Assembly: GCA_963601915.1 (NCBI GenBank) | Contig: CAVCGL010000002.1 | Location: forward strand, 124,001-188,000 | DNA from: Butyricicoccus_A sp963601915 | GTDB taxonomy: Bacteria; Bacillota; Clostridia; Oscillospirales; Butyricicoccaceae | Reading direction: 5' to 3' | Length of the DNA stretch: 64,000 nt | Part shown: piece after piece, positions 42,566 through 51,987 of the stretch | Layout: each line of letters opens with the position of its first letter | Position numbering within the stretch: position 1 is the first letter of the stretch | Position numbers and translations under genes: made by a program | Notes under the pieces: generated by a model | Seen by the model: only the letters and a program-made list of their open reading frames with translations | Told to the model about the DNA's origin: nothing | Database searches by the model: none

Positions 42566-44194
42566 ATGGCAAAGCAGATTCTTTTCGGCGAGGAAGCTCG
42601 CCGTGCACTGGGCCGCGGCGTAGACCAGCTGGCTGATACGGTAAAGGTAACTCTGGGACCGAAGGGCCGCAACGTTGTTCTGGACAAGAAGTTCGGCGCT
42701 CCGCTCATCACCAACGACGGCGTAACCATCGCAAAGGACATCGAGCTGGACGATCCGTTTGAGAACATGGGCGCACAGCTGGTAAAGGAAGTTGCTACCA
42801 AGACCAATGATCTGGCAGGCGACGGCACCACCACCGCTACCGTTCTGGCTCAGGCTATCATCCGCGAGGGCATGAAGAACGTTGCTGCTGGCGCAAATCC
42901 GATGATTATGCGCAAGGGCATCGCAAAGGGCGTAGAGACCGCAATCAATGCCATCAAGGAAAACTCCGAGAACATCAAGGGTTCTGCTGACATTGCTCGT
43001 GTTGCAGCGATCTCTTCCGGCGATGAGACCATCGGCGAACTGATTGCTGAGGCTATGGAGAAGGTTTCCGCTGACGGCGTTATCACCGTTGAGGAGTCCA
43101 AGACCGCTGAGACCTATTCTGAAATCGTAGAAGGTATGCAGTTTGACCGCGGCTACATCACGCCGTACATGGTAACGGATACCGAGAAGATGGAAGCTGT
43201 TCTGGATGACGCTGTTATCCTGATTACCGATAAGAAGATTTCCAACATTCAGGATCTCCTGCCGCTGCTGGAGCAGATTGTCAAGACCGGCAAGAAGCTG
43301 CTCATCATCGCAGAGGATCTGGAAGGCGAAGCACTGTCCACCCTGCTGCTCAACAAGCTGCGCGGTACCTTCACCTGCGTTGCTGTTAAGGCTCCGGGCT
43401 TCGGCGATCGCCGCAAGGAAATGCTCAAGGACATCGCTGTTCTGACTGGCGGCGAAGTGATCTCCGAAGAGATCGGTCTGGAACTGAAGGACACCACCAT
43501 GGCTATGCTGGGTCGTGCTCGTCAGGTAAAGGTCAACAAGGAAGGCACCGTTATTGTTGACGGTCAGGGCGACGCTGAAGCAATCAAGGCTCGTGTTGAG
43601 AACATCCGTCATGCAATCGAGACCACCACTTCCGACTTCGACCGTGAAAAGCTGCAGGAGCGTCTGGCTAAGCTGGCTGGCGGCGTTGCAGTTATCAAGG
43701 TTGGCGCTGCTACTGAGACCGAAATGAAGGAAAAGAAGCTGCGCGTAGAGGATGCTCTGAACGCTACTCGTGCTGCTGTTGAGGAAGGCATCGTAGCAGG
43801 CGGCGGTGTTGCCTATGTAAATGCTGTTCCGGCTGTTGAGGCTGCTGCTGCAGACGTAACAGGCGATGAAAAGACCGGTGTCAACATCGTTGTCAAGGCT
43901 CTGCAGGAGCCGATCCGTCAGATCGCTGCAAACGCTGGCATTGACGGCGCAGTTGTTCTGGAGAAGATTCGTGAGTCCGGCAAAGTTGGCTATGGCTTCG
44001 ATGCTTACTCTGAAACCTACTGCGAGATGATCGCATCCGGCATCGTAGACCCGACCAAGGTAAACCGTTCTGCTCTTCAGAACGCTGCATCGGTTGCTTC
44101 TACTGTACTGACCACCGAGTCCATTGTCGCCGACATCAAGGAGCCGGTTCCGGCAGCAGCTCCGGCAGCTCCGGACATGGGCGGCATGTACTAA
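42566..44194 (+). CDS. groEL: Chaperonin GroEL
   Basis: 542 residues. VTLGPKGRNVVLDKKFGAPLITNDGVTIAKDIELDD at the N-terminus, GDGTTTATVLAQAI for ATP binding, and a C-terminus of AAPDMGGMY. It shows the codon bias of a highly expressed gene, with many CTG/GTT/GCT codons, unlike its neighbours. Ends 38 bases before the terminator. Confidence 0.98.
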   Translation: MAKQILFGEEARRALGRGVDQLADTVKVTLGPKGRNVVLDKKFGAPLITNDGVTIAKDIELDDPFENMGAQLVKEVATKTNDLAGDGTTTATVLAQAIIREGMKNVAAGANPMIMRKGIAKGVETAINAIKENSENIKGSADIARVAAISSGDETIGELIAEAMEKVSADGVITVEESKTAETYSEIVEGMQFDRGYITPYMVTDTEKMEAVLDDAVILITDKKISNIQDLLPLLEQIVKTGKKLLIIAEDLEGEALSTLLLNKLRGTFTCVAVKAPGFGDRRKEMLKDIAVLTGGEVISEEIGLELKDTTMAMLGRARQVKVNKEGTVIVDGQGDAEAIKARVENIRHAIETTTSDFDREKLQERLAKLAGGVAVIKVGAATETEMKEKKLRVEDALNATRAAVEEGIVAGGGVAYVNAVPAVEAAAADVTGDEKTGVNIVVKALQEPIRQIAANAGIDGAVVLEKIRESGKVGYGFDAYSETYCEMIASGIVDPTKVNRSALQNAASVASTVLTTESIVADIKEPVPAAAPAAPDMGGMY

Positions 44195-44232
44195 TCTTCG
44201 TCATTCAAGCGAATATTTCTGACTTTCATACA

Positions 44233-44270
44233 AATCAGGCATTGACCTTCGGGTTGATGCCTGATTTTTT
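44233..44270 (+). terminator. Terminator of groESL
   Basis: Stem AATCAGGCAT with ATGCCTGATT (about 44233-44265), then TTTTTT. Confidence 0.85.
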
Positions 44271-44348
44271 GCTTTTTCTGTTTCTATTGTGTTAAAAATG
44301 TGGTAGAATAGAACCAATTTATTTCTTTTTTTAGAATGGAGCTATGAG

Positions 44349-45386
44349 ATGAGAGAAATAGGAAATCAATTTTGGGAAAAATATCGCAGGAAAGGGCAGA
44401 AAGTCCTGCTATTGAGCGCAAAAATTGCATTGGGAAGTACGTTGGCGATTTTTGTAGCGCGACAGCTGGAACTGTCACATGATGTTTCTGCGGGAACGAT
44501 TACCATGCTGACGCTGATGACGACCAAATGGCAGACCGTCAAGCTGTCTGTGTCCCGTGTGCTGACGTTTGTGCTTGCCATTTTAATTGCATGGGTCATT
44601 TTTCTGCATGTCGGCAATGCCTATGCGGCGTATGGCGTGTTTATGTTCCTGCTAGTCTGTATTTCCGCTATGCTGGGCTTGACAGCGACCGTATCTGTCA
44701 ATGCGGTCATCGGCGCACATCTGTTTACCGGACAGGATTTTTCCATGCAGACGATTGGAAACGAATTCAAGCTGGTCTGTATTGGCATTGTCATTGCCTT
44801 AGTGCTCAATCTGTATCACGACAATGGCCAACGCAAAAAAGAGTTGGTTGCCAATATGCGCGCCGTGGAACAGCAGCTGCAGCAGATCATGCTGGAGCTC
44901 GCCGCCTACTTGATTCAGTTTCAGATGTCACATAACCTGTGGGGACATATTCGCACGCTGGAACGTCAACTGGAAACCTATATTCAAGACGCACACGAGT
45001 ATCAAGACAATACCTTTCATTTCCATCCGGAGTATTATATTGATTATTTTGAAATGCGGCACGCACAATGTCTGGTGCTGGATAATCTGCACAATGAGCT
45101 GCGCCGTGTGCGCAGCAGACCAAAACAAGCGCAGATTATTGCGGAGTATCTGCTGTATGTGGCGGATTATGTCGTGGAAATCAACAGTCCGGAAAAACAG
45201 CTCAACCGGCTGCATGAAATCTTTGCAGACATGAAGAGAGAAGAACTGCCGAAAACGCGAGAGGAATTTGAGAGCCGCGCCATGCTGTATCATATTCTGA
45301 TGGATATGGAAGAGTTCCTGTTGTATAAAAAGCGGTTTGTCTGTCGATTGGACAAGCAACAGCGAGAAATTTATTGGAAAAAATAA
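44349..45386 (+). CDS. Aromatic acid exporter-like membrane protein (ArAE/DUF939 type)
   Basis: 345 residues. The N-terminal half has about four to five membrane segments (LLLSAKIALGSTLAIFVARQ, LTFVLAILIAWVIFLHVG, VFMFLLVCISAMLGLTATVSVNAVIGAHLF, LVCIGIVIALVLNLY); the second half is a cytoplasmic helical domain from residue ~160. This resembles YgaE/DUF939-type putative aromatic acid exporters of Firmicutes. No substrate is known. Confidence 0.8.
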   Translation: MREIGNQFWEKYRRKGQKVLLLSAKIALGSTLAIFVARQLELSHDVSAGTITMLTLMTTKWQTVKLSVSRVLTFVLAILIAWVIFLHVGNAYAAYGVFMFLLVCISAMLGLTATVSVNAVIGAHLFTGQDFSMQTIGNEFKLVCIGIVIALVLNLYHDNGQRKKELVANMRAVEQQLQQIMLELAAYLIQFQMSHNLWGHIRTLERQLETYIQDAHEYQDNTFHFHPEYYIDYFEMRHAQCLVLDNLHNELRRVRSRPKQAQIIAEYLLYVADYVVEINSPEKQLNRLHEIFADMKREELPKTREEFESRAMLYHILMDMEEFLLYKKRFVCRLDKQQREIYWKK

Positions 45387-45507
45387 TAGGATGTGCAGCG
45401 TTTTTTGTTCACAGATTTTTTCAAAGAACGACACGATTCCAACGACAAAATTTGCGGGCATTAGGGTATACTATACAAGTATATTTCCGAAAAGGATGTG
45501 TCGCATT

Positions 45508-45585
45508 ATGTTTTGGTATCGATGTACGTTGTTACTCACGGCAGCAATTTTGCTGTTTATGCTGCTGTTTTCGTTCCAATACTAG
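45508..45585 (+). CDS. Possible small hydrophobic membrane peptide (25 aa)
   Basis: MFWYRCTLLLTAAILLFMLL then FSFQY, one membrane span with a charged N-terminal side. AAAGGA lies about 12 bases upstream. A TATACT hexamer at 45467-45472 has no good -35. It could equally be chance in the pyrB upstream region. Confidence 0.3.
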   Translation: MFWYRCTLLLTAAILLFMLLFSFQY

Positions 45586-45680
45586 AAAATTCGAGATTTT
45601 TCGGCAAGGAAAAAACGCATGGGCTTTTCAAGAGGGGGAATTTGTGCTACAATAAAAAAAATACAAGGAGGAACGCATGT

Positions 45681-46775
45681 ATGCGACATATTATCGACCT
45701 CAGTGATCTGACAATGGAAGAGTTTCATGAGCTGTACAAGCTCACTTCAAATATCATCGACCGACCGGAAGGCTATACCGATGCCTGCCGCGGCAAGGTT
45801 TTGGGCAGCTTGTTCTATGAACCGAGTACACGTACCAATCTTTCGTTTTCCACAGCGATGATGCGTTTGGGCGGTAGTGTGGTTGGATTCTCGAATCCGA
45901 ATTCTTCTTCTGCTGCAAAGGGCGAGACACTGAAAGATACCATCACCATGGTGTCAAATTATGCAGATATGATCGTCATGCGTAATCCGCACGAGGGCGC
46001 AGCAAAGGCAGCGTCTATGTTCTCCGAAGTTCCGATTATCAATGCCGGTGATGGCGGACATTTGCATCCGACGCAGACGCTGGCAGACATGACGACAATT
46101 CTGCGTCTGCGTGGCTCGGCGGACAATATGAAGATCGGCTTGTGCGGCGACTTGAAATATGGACGCACCGTGCATTCGCTGATTCATTTCCTCGCAAACT
46201 TTAAAAATGTACAGTTTTACCTGATTGCACCGCGTGAGCTGGCGATTCCGGAATATCTGCGTCAGTTCATGGTAGAACATAAGATGAAATTTTATGAGGT
46301 ATCCGGTTTGGAACCGGTTATTCCGATGCTGGATGTGCTATATATGACGCGCATTCAGAGAGAACGCTTTGCAGATCTCAATGTTTATAACAGCCTCAAG
46401 GGCACGTATTGCTTGACAAAGGCCAAGCTGCGCGATGCCAAGAAAGATCTGCTCATCATGCATCCGCTGCCGCGTGTTGATGAGATTGCACAGGATGTTG
46501 ATGATGATCCGCGCGCTGTTTACTTCGATCAGGCACGATTTGGTATGTATGCGCGTATGGCACTGCTGCTGACGCTGAGCAAACAGCCGCGTGTGCATAT
46601 GCCGAAGAATCTGATTGGATTGCCGAATCTGCGCTGCACCAATCCGAAGTGCATCACGCACTCTGAAACCTATCTCCCGATGGATATTATCCACACCAAG
46701 GACGGCGAGCGTTGCGTGTACTGCGACCATTTGGTTGAGCGTGTACCGGAACCGGAGCCGGAAGAACAAGAGTAA
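45681..46775 (+). CDS. pyrB: Aspartate carbamoyltransferase with PyrI-like zinc domain at the C-terminus
   Basis: 364 residues; ordinary PyrB is ~305. Carbamoyl phosphate motifs are normal: FYEPSTRTNLSFSTAM, then HPTQTLADM, and LLIMHPLPRVDEI. Residues ~315-350 add Cys319-x4-Cys324-x20-Cys345-x2-Cys348 (CTNPKCITHSE...CVYCDH), nearly the spacing of the PyrI zinc site (CPNSNCISH...CKYC). The PyrI nucleotide-binding domain is absent. The tail is acidic. AAGGAGG precedes the ATG. No other pyr genes lie here. Confidence 0.9.
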   Translation: MRHIIDLSDLTMEEFHELYKLTSNIIDRPEGYTDACRGKVLGSLFYEPSTRTNLSFSTAMMRLGGSVVGFSNPNSSSAAKGETLKDTITMVSNYADMIVMRNPHEGAAKAASMFSEVPIINAGDGGHLHPTQTLADMTTILRLRGSADNMKIGLCGDLKYGRTVHSLIHFLANFKNVQFYLIAPRELAIPEYLRQFMVEHKMKFYEVSGLEPVIPMLDVLYMTRIQRERFADLNVYNSLKGTYCLTKAKLRDAKKDLLIMHPLPRVDEIAQDVDDDPRAVYFDQARFGMYARMALLLTLSKQPRVHMPKNLIGLPNLRCTNPKCITHSETYLPMDIIHTKDGERCVYCDHLVERVPEPEPEEQE

Positions 46776-46800
46776 TACGTCAAATATACTTGGCAATATA

Positions 46801-46831
46801 AAAAAGCAGAGGCAAAAGCCTCTGCTTTTTT
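46801..46831. terminator. Bidirectional terminator between pyrB and cdaR
   Basis: Perfect 13-bp stem AAAAAGCAGAGGC/GCCTCTGCTTTTT (46801-46813, 46818-46830), loop AAAA. Confidence 0.9.
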
Positions 46832-46839
46832 CATGTTCG

Positions 46840-48075
46840 TCAGTTTGAAGCATTTCGTGTAAGCGTAATTTTGACGCTGTAATTGCCGTTGACGGTCGTG
46901 CCATCTGGACTGCTTACCGTGACACCAATGGTGTGTTCGCCGTCTGACAGCTCCTTAGAGGACAGTTCAGCAACTGCTTGGATGTCCGATGCGTCTATCG
47001 CATCTAACTGCTTCTGAGAGCCTGTCAGCGTGACAGTCAGCGATTGCGTATTGAGCGTAACCGTGGCGTCAGAATCCTTATCTGTATCGTTCAGCGTAAT
47101 ATCGGTAATCGTATAAGACTTCGTCGTATTTTTATCGACAGAGACTGTGACGGTTGCCGATGTCGGCTGTCCATCGTACAGAGAAACGCCGGTCGGAGCT
47201 TCAATGTCAAATTCGTGCGTGTCACCATTTTCTGCTGTCGTTGCATTGATGGCTCCTAATGCGATGGAATCGATAGTGTCTACCGTTGCTGGATCACCGA
47301 TAATCTTGACAGATTTTGGTGAAATCGTCGTCGAAATACCGGATGCATCTTCGTCTGGCGAAACCGTCACTGCCAGCGGAACCGATTTAACCTCTTTGAC
47401 GGGGAGTGTGACGGTGACACTGGATACTTCACGAGAAATATTGGTGGTGTCTACCTGCGTGCCCTTGCTGTTGACCAATTTATAAGAGAAATTATCGGTC
47501 AGCGTCTGCTTCAGTCCGTCCGTGTCCACGTCAACGACTGCAGTTGCAATTTCATCCACAATGGTTGCCGGGCCGGAGACCTTAACGGTTTTTGTGGATA
47601 GCTGTGGGTCGCCAAAAATGTAATTTTTAGCGGCTTCCTTGCTCAACTTGACAGAAACCGGTATTTTTTTCGTCTCTATTTCGTCTACGACAACCGTGAT
47701 ACTGTCTGGTGTTTTGCTTTCACAAGTCATGCCGCTTTCCGGCAGAATGACGGTGTACGGCAACTGATACGTGCCAGGAGCAGTAATAGATTCTGAGACG
47801 TCCGCCTGTACCTTGATTTGAGACGCAGTCAAAGTTGCCAATCGATTGGTAGAACCGGACACTTTGACGTCTACGGTTGAATCCGCGCCTTCAATAATGC
47901 GCAGATTATAGTTGTTATACAGCTGGTCGACACCGGTCAGCTGCACAGAAATATCCTTGTATTCTAGGGTGCGGCTTGGGTTTTGGGAGCCCATAAAGTA
48001 ACTCCACAAAATAAACGCAGCGACAACCGATAAAAGTTTGGTCAGCACATCGTGCTGCACAATCCATTTTCTCAT
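46840..48075 (-). CDS. cdaR: CdaA regulatory protein CdaR (YbbR)
   Basis: 411 residues: N-terminal anchor (LLSVVAAFILWSYFMGSQNP), then four YbbR repeats of about 85 residues (KTVKVSGPATIVDEIATAVVDVDTDGL; KSVKIIGDPATVDTIDSIALGAINATT). It acts outside the membrane and modulates the diadenylate cyclase CdaA, encoded just upstream with an ATGA overlap. glmM, usually the third gene of the operon, is not here. Confidence 0.93.
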   Translation of the reverse strand: MRKWIVQHDVLTKLLSVVAAFILWSYFMGSQNPSRTLEYKDISVQLTGVDQLYNNYNLRIIEGADSTVDVKVSGSTNRLATLTASQIKVQADVSESITAPGTYQLPYTVILPESGMTCESKTPDSITVVVDEIETKKIPVSVKLSKEAAKNYIFGDPQLSTKTVKVSGPATIVDEIATAVVDVDTDGLKQTLTDNFSYKLVNSKGTQVDTTNISREVSSVTVTLPVKEVKSVPLAVTVSPDEDASGISTTISPKSVKIIGDPATVDTIDSIALGAINATTAENGDTHEFDIEAPTGVSLYDGQPTSATVTVSVDKNTTKSYTITDITLNDTDKDSDATVTLNTQSLTVTLTGSQKQLDAIDASDIQAVAELSSKELSDGEHTIGVTVSSPDGTTVNGNYSVKITLTRNASN

Positions 48076-48953
48076 TTTTTTCGCCTCCCGAAGCCCGGAA
48101 GCTTGTCTAACAAATTGTCAAAGAAATGCGGCGCGGCTTCCTCTTGTTTGGGTTCTTCTTCCTGCAGGTCATGCACGAGAAGCTCTGCGCGCAGAATCTC
48201 TTCCAGCTGTTCCGGCACGAGATGCCGCTGCAATTCACCGTCTATCGCGATGGAAATCGAACCGGTTTCCTCTGAAACAACTAAACTGAGTGAATCAAAC
48301 TTTTCGCTCATGCCAACGGCAGCTCGATGCCGCGTGCCGAGTTCTTTGGAGAGATTTGGGTTAGGCGACAGCGGAAGCACGCAGCCTGCTGCATGAATGC
48401 GGCCATCTCGGATAATCATTGCGCCATCGTGCAGCGGGGCACCTTCATAAAAGATATTGCGAATCAGCTCGTCCTTGACGTCTGCGTTAATGACTGTGCC
48501 CGTGTGAATAATATCACTGAGATTTTCTTTGCGCTCAAAGATAATCAGCGCACCTGTGCGTGACCATGACATCTCAGAGCAGGCATGTACCATCTCGCGG
48601 ATGACGGATTCCTCCATAGGAATCGCATCGTTGCGAATCATTAGAGTAGACAGCTTGCTCTTACCGACGCGCTCCAAAATGCGGCGAAGCTCTGGCTGAA
48701 AGACAATAGCCACAACAACAATGCCCCATGTCAGTATTGCACGGAACAGATAATTGACCATTGTCAGCTTTAAGATACTGGACAGCCACATGGCGACAAT
48801 GAGAATAATGACACCGCGAATAATGCGGGTAGAACTCGTTTCCCGTACCAATTTGACAATTTGGTAGATGAGAAACGAGACCACCGCAATATCTATCACG
48901 TCTGAAACTGTCAGAGACATTAAATTTTGCATAATCATTTGGATATAATCCAT
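48072..48953 (-). CDS. cdaA: Diadenylate cyclase CdaA
   Basis: 293 residues. Three N-terminal helices (DIAVVSFLIYQIVKLV, GVIILIVAMWLSSIL, ILTWGIVVVAIVF), then the DAC domain with FYEGAPLHDGAMIIRDGRIHAAGCVLPLS (DGA) and GTRHRAAVGMSE (RHR). It makes c-di-AMP, which controls K+ and cell-wall homeostasis. ATG 48953 (MDYIQMIMQNL) matches family starts; the frame continues to 49013. Residues ~265-293 are a polar extension. Confidence 0.95.
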   Translation of the reverse strand: MDYIQMIMQNLMSLTVSDVIDIAVVSFLIYQIVKLVRETSSTRIIRGVIILIVAMWLSSILKLTMVNYLFRAILTWGIVVVAIVFQPELRRILERVGKSKLSTLMIRNDAIPMEESVIREMVHACSEMSWSRTGALIIFERKENLSDIIHTGTVINADVKDELIRNIFYEGAPLHDGAMIIRDGRIHAAGCVLPLSPNPNLSKELGTRHRAAVGMSEKFDSLSLVVSEETGSISIAIDGELQRHLVPEQLEEILRAELLVHDLQEEEPKQEEAAPHFFDNLLDKLPGFGRRKK

Positions 48954-49040
48954 ATAGTTATTCAATCCCTTGGTTCTGCGAAAATACACAGTTTCCAGCA
49001 TGGAAAATTCCATGCTTGTTATTATCTTACCACAATTTTT

Positions 49041-50219
49041 TCAGCGTGTGAACACTTCCTCACAAATTTGGTCAGATTCTTTTCCACAGATATGCGCCAG
49101 CACATCACAGAATTTCCGTATCTGGCGTGTCGATTGAAACCATCCCGGCGAAAGACGCACGGTTCCGGTTTCGAGTGTTCCTGCTGTACGATGGGCAAGC
49201 GGCGCACAGTGCAATCCTGCGCGGACGCAAATGTTTTGCTCGGCCAATCGCTGCGCAATGGTCTCACACGGCAGCTGGCGACACGTAAAGGACAGGACAC
49301 CGGTTTGCTGTTGTGGTTTTGGCGAGAGATATAGCGTAATACCGGGGATTTCCCGCAGTTTTTCCACGGCTATATCACGCAGGCGGCATTCCCAATCGGC
49401 AATTTCCGTCTCACCTAATTGGGATATAAACTGCAACCCTTCAAACAATCCGGCAATCCCTGCGAGATTGACGGTACCGGCTTCCAGCCGATCCGGCAAA
49501 AAGTCCGGCATGTCCGCCTGCTCAGACAGACTGCCAGTGCCGCCGAGCAGCAGTGGCGCAGGCAAATCCTGTGACAGCCACAACAGGATTCCTGTTCCCG
49601 GCGGAGCGTATAAGCCCTTGTGACCGGGCATTCCAACAGCCGCGAGGCTGTGCAGCTGCGAGACGGAAAGAGGGATCACACCGGCAGATTGTGAAGCATC
49701 CAAAATAAGAGGGATTCCGTGCTTCGTCAGCAGCGCATCCAGCGGCTCCAATGGCTGAATATAACCAAAGACATTGGAAACGTGGCACAGCACGAAGCAG
49801 TCTGCGCCGTCTGCAATCGCCTTTTGCGCCTGCTCTAGCAGCATATCATCATTCCACAATTCACTTTTGAGTATCGTGAGTTTGATATTTTGGCGTTTGA
49901 CCAGTTCCAATACGGGGCGATACACGGCATTGTGTTCAAAACCGGAAATGGCAATATGGTGACAGGTCTGTGCCATGGCATACAGTGCCATATTGAGTGC
50001 CTGTGTGGCGTTTGCGGTAAAAATCACACGGCGCGGATCGGGAACATCAAATAGCTGTGCCGCCAGCCGTCGGGTATCATATACAATGTCTGCGCCCAGC
50101 ATCGCAGGCGGATGAGCACTTCTGCCGACACCTCCGGCGTGCCGCATCGCCCAGCGCATCGCATGCGCTACCGCAGGCGGCTTTTCCAGCGTTGTCGCTG
50201 CATTATCCAGATAGATCAT
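49041..50219 (-). CDS. Cysteine desulfurase-like class V aminotransferase
   Basis: 392 residues. MIYLDNAATTLEKPPAVAHAM at the start, FTANATQALNMALYAMA, SGFEHNAVYRPV, MPGHKGLYAPPGTGI (PLP Lys) and the active-site loop NICVRAGLHCAPLAH (Cys). GGGG lies before the start. This branch mobilises sulfur, and possibly selenium, from cysteine. It overlaps the DUF3343 gene by 17 bases, a known partnership. Confidence 0.9.
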   Translation of the reverse strand: MIYLDNAATTLEKPPAVAHAMRWAMRHAGGVGRSAHPPAMLGADIVYDTRRLAAQLFDVPDPRRVIFTANATQALNMALYAMAQTCHHIAISGFEHNAVYRPVLELVKRQNIKLTILKSELWNDDMLLEQAQKAIADGADCFVLCHVSNVFGYIQPLEPLDALLTKHGIPLILDASQSAGVIPLSVSQLHSLAAVGMPGHKGLYAPPGTGILLWLSQDLPAPLLLGGTGSLSEQADMPDFLPDRLEAGTVNLAGIAGLFEGLQFISQLGETEIADWECRLRDIAVEKLREIPGITLYLSPKPQQQTGVLSFTCRQLPCETIAQRLAEQNICVRAGLHCAPLAHRTAGTLETGTVRLSPGWFQSTRQIRKFCDVLAHICGKESDQICEEVFTR

Positions 50220-50442
50220 CAGAATTCCCCCAGCACCACTCAATGTCCGTTACATGTTTCAAGCAGGACTTTGCTCGTGCAGTATCTTTATCATCTATGG
50301 CAATCGCCCATGCGCACGATGGCAGTTGCTTGGAACGTGGCGGGCGCGTTAGATTGTTGGCAATGCCGCAGGCGGACAGGGTATGAGAGAGCTGCCATGC
50401 CTCGCTCTGCGACCGACTTAAAATCAGACGTTTGGATTTCAT
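50203..50442 (-). CDS. DUF3343 protein (putative S/Se carrier partner)
   Basis: 79 residues, GGAGG upstream. It has a ferredoxin-like alpha/beta pattern: RLILSRSQSEAWQLSHTLSACGIANNLTRPPRSKQLPSCAWAIAIDD. Conserved Cys (ACG, SCA) could accept sulfur from the overlapping desulfurase. No experimental role is known to me. Confidence 0.8.
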   Translation of the reverse strand: MKSKRLILSRSQSEAWQLSHTLSACGIANNLTRPPRSKQLPSCAWAIAIDDKDTARAKSCLKHVTDIEWCWGNSDDLSG

Positions 50443-50510
50443 ATTCCGCACCTCCGAAAAGTTTCCTCTCTATCAGTATAAGAAAATAGTGCAGGATTTG
50501 TGCCTGTCCC

Positions 50511-50539
50511 TTGCAAATATTCGCTGATTGTGATAGGAT
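50511..50539 (+). promoter_or_regulatory. Promoter of the DUF815 gene
   Basis: -35 TTGCAA (50511-50516), 17-base spacer, -10 TAGGAT (50534-50539). Confidence 0.6.
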
Positions 50540-50576
50540 TAAACAATTGAAAGCAATTGAAAAGGGTGAATCACAC

Positions 50577-51812
50577 ATGAATAGTACAACACTTCGCCTG
50601 CGCATGGAGTCGCTGACAGTTCTCAGCAATCTGCGCAACACAGAAGTATACAAGGCCTATGAAGATACTATGTCTGCTCTGTACACGACACCGGCAGACT
50701 TTTGTCAGAAATATGCAAAGCTTTGCCGGTTTCATTTTGAAAATCGCGATCTTGGCAAGTTGCTTGCGCAAGAGATTCATTTTGATACCAACGTACTGAC
50801 CAAGCAGCTCAATGAGCCGCTGTCGGCAGAGATCCGCAAGGCCATTGATTTTGATCTATATACTGTCAATACGCTGATTTCTCTGTCCGGCGCAGACTTT
50901 TTAGAGTTTGCAGGCAAGGCATATCCGAAGCTGAGCAGTGCGCTGAATGAACTGCCGACTTTTGTAGCAGGCTCTCCGCTGCCGTTTGGCAATTGTGAAG
51001 GTTTGTGCCAGCTGTACCGCAAGCAGGGATATGGCTACTTTGCCCGCGCCAATGCATACCAGATTGTGGACAATCAGTTCCAGCCGATTGAGCATCCGGA
51101 TCCGATCCGTTTGACCGATTTGAAGGGCTATGCACTGGAGAAAAAGACCATTCGTGACAATACACTGGCTTTGCTGGCTGGCAGAACGTCCAATAATATT
51201 CTGTTGTATGGCGATAAGGGCTGCGGCAAATCATCTACCGTCAAGGCGATTGCCAATGAATATGCAGACCGCGGTTTGAAAATTATTGAGATGCCGATGT
51301 CGGAAATTCAGGCCTTCCCGATGATTTGTGAACGCATCACGCACAGCCCGTTCAAGTTTATTTTGTTCTTGGATGACTTGACCTTCAATTCGGAAGACGA
51401 ACGATTTGTTGCGTTGAAAGCCTTTATTGAGGGCGGCGTTGCCGGTAAGCCGAATAATCTGGTTATCTATGCGACGTCCAACCGCAGACATATTATCCGC
51501 GAAAAGTTCTCCGAGCGCGAAGGCGACGATATTCATCGCCGCGATGCAATGGAGTCCGCAGCATCTCTATCCGACCGCTTTGGCATTCAGATTACGTTCT
51601 CCAAGCCGGTAAAGAACGAATATCTGTCCATTGTCGAACAGCTCGCAGAGGATTACGGCTTGACCCTCCCGCAGGACAAGCTACATTTGCTCGCAGAACG
51701 TTTTGCGACGCGCAGAGGCGGACGCTCTCCGCGTACCGCTCGCCAGTTCATCATGCATCAGCTCGCGCTGGAAAACGGCGAAGCAGAGGACGAAAAGGAA
51801 GAGCAGGAATAA
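50577..51812 (+). CDS. AAA ATPase of the DUF815 family
   Basis: 411 residues. An N-terminal helical domain to ~residue 190, then Walker A LLYGDKGCGKSSTVKAI, Walker B FILFLDDLTFN, sensor VIYATSNRRHI and the arginine finger region ESAASLSDRFGIQITF. The family is widespread but not characterised. An acidic Lys/Glu tail ends the protein. Confidence 0.9.
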   Translation: MNSTTLRLRMESLTVLSNLRNTEVYKAYEDTMSALYTTPADFCQKYAKLCRFHFENRDLGKLLAQEIHFDTNVLTKQLNEPLSAEIRKAIDFDLYTVNTLISLSGADFLEFAGKAYPKLSSALNELPTFVAGSPLPFGNCEGLCQLYRKQGYGYFARANAYQIVDNQFQPIEHPDPIRLTDLKGYALEKKTIRDNTLALLAGRTSNNILLYGDKGCGKSSTVKAIANEYADRGLKIIEMPMSEIQAFPMICERITHSPFKFILFLDDLTFNSEDERFVALKAFIEGGVAGKPNNLVIYATSNRRHIIREKFSEREGDDIHRRDAMESAASLSDRFGIQITFSKPVKNEYLSIVEQLAEDYGLTLPQDKLHLLAERFATRRGGRSPRTARQFIMHQLALENGEAEDEKEEQE

Positions 51813-51821
51813 AAAACATGG

Positions 51822-51854
51822 ACTCTCAGCAGATGCTTCTGCTGGGAGTTTTTT
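51822..51854 (+). terminator. Terminator after the DUF815 gene
   Basis: Stem ACTCTCAGCAG (51822-51832) with CTGCTGGGAGT (51839-51849), then TTTTT. Confidence 0.85.
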
Positions 51855-51893
51855 GACCCTCTGTCGGTTTGCGCTGTGCAGAAACGCGGGTGA

Positions 51894-51922
51894 TTTACTT
51901 TTTCTGCATCTTGCGGTATAAT
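51894..51922 (+). promoter_or_regulatory. Promoter of the FAD dehydrogenase gene
   Basis: -35 TTTACT (51894-51899), 17-base spacer, -10 TATAAT (51917-51922). Confidence 0.65.
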
Positions 51923-51987
51923 AAGCGACACAAGGGAGCAAGTTCCCTCAGATGATTGAAATGACTGCGAACGCAAAGGAATAATAC

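Noticed and set aside
42548..43612. 354-residue minus-strand open frame opposite groEL
   Set aside because: A shadow of groEL's strong codon bias; no ribosome site and no recognisable family.
45586..45680. PyrR-type attenuator upstream of pyrB
   Set aside because: No PyrR-binding loop or terminator/antiterminator pair is visible; only a weak promoter (TTTTCA/TACAAT).
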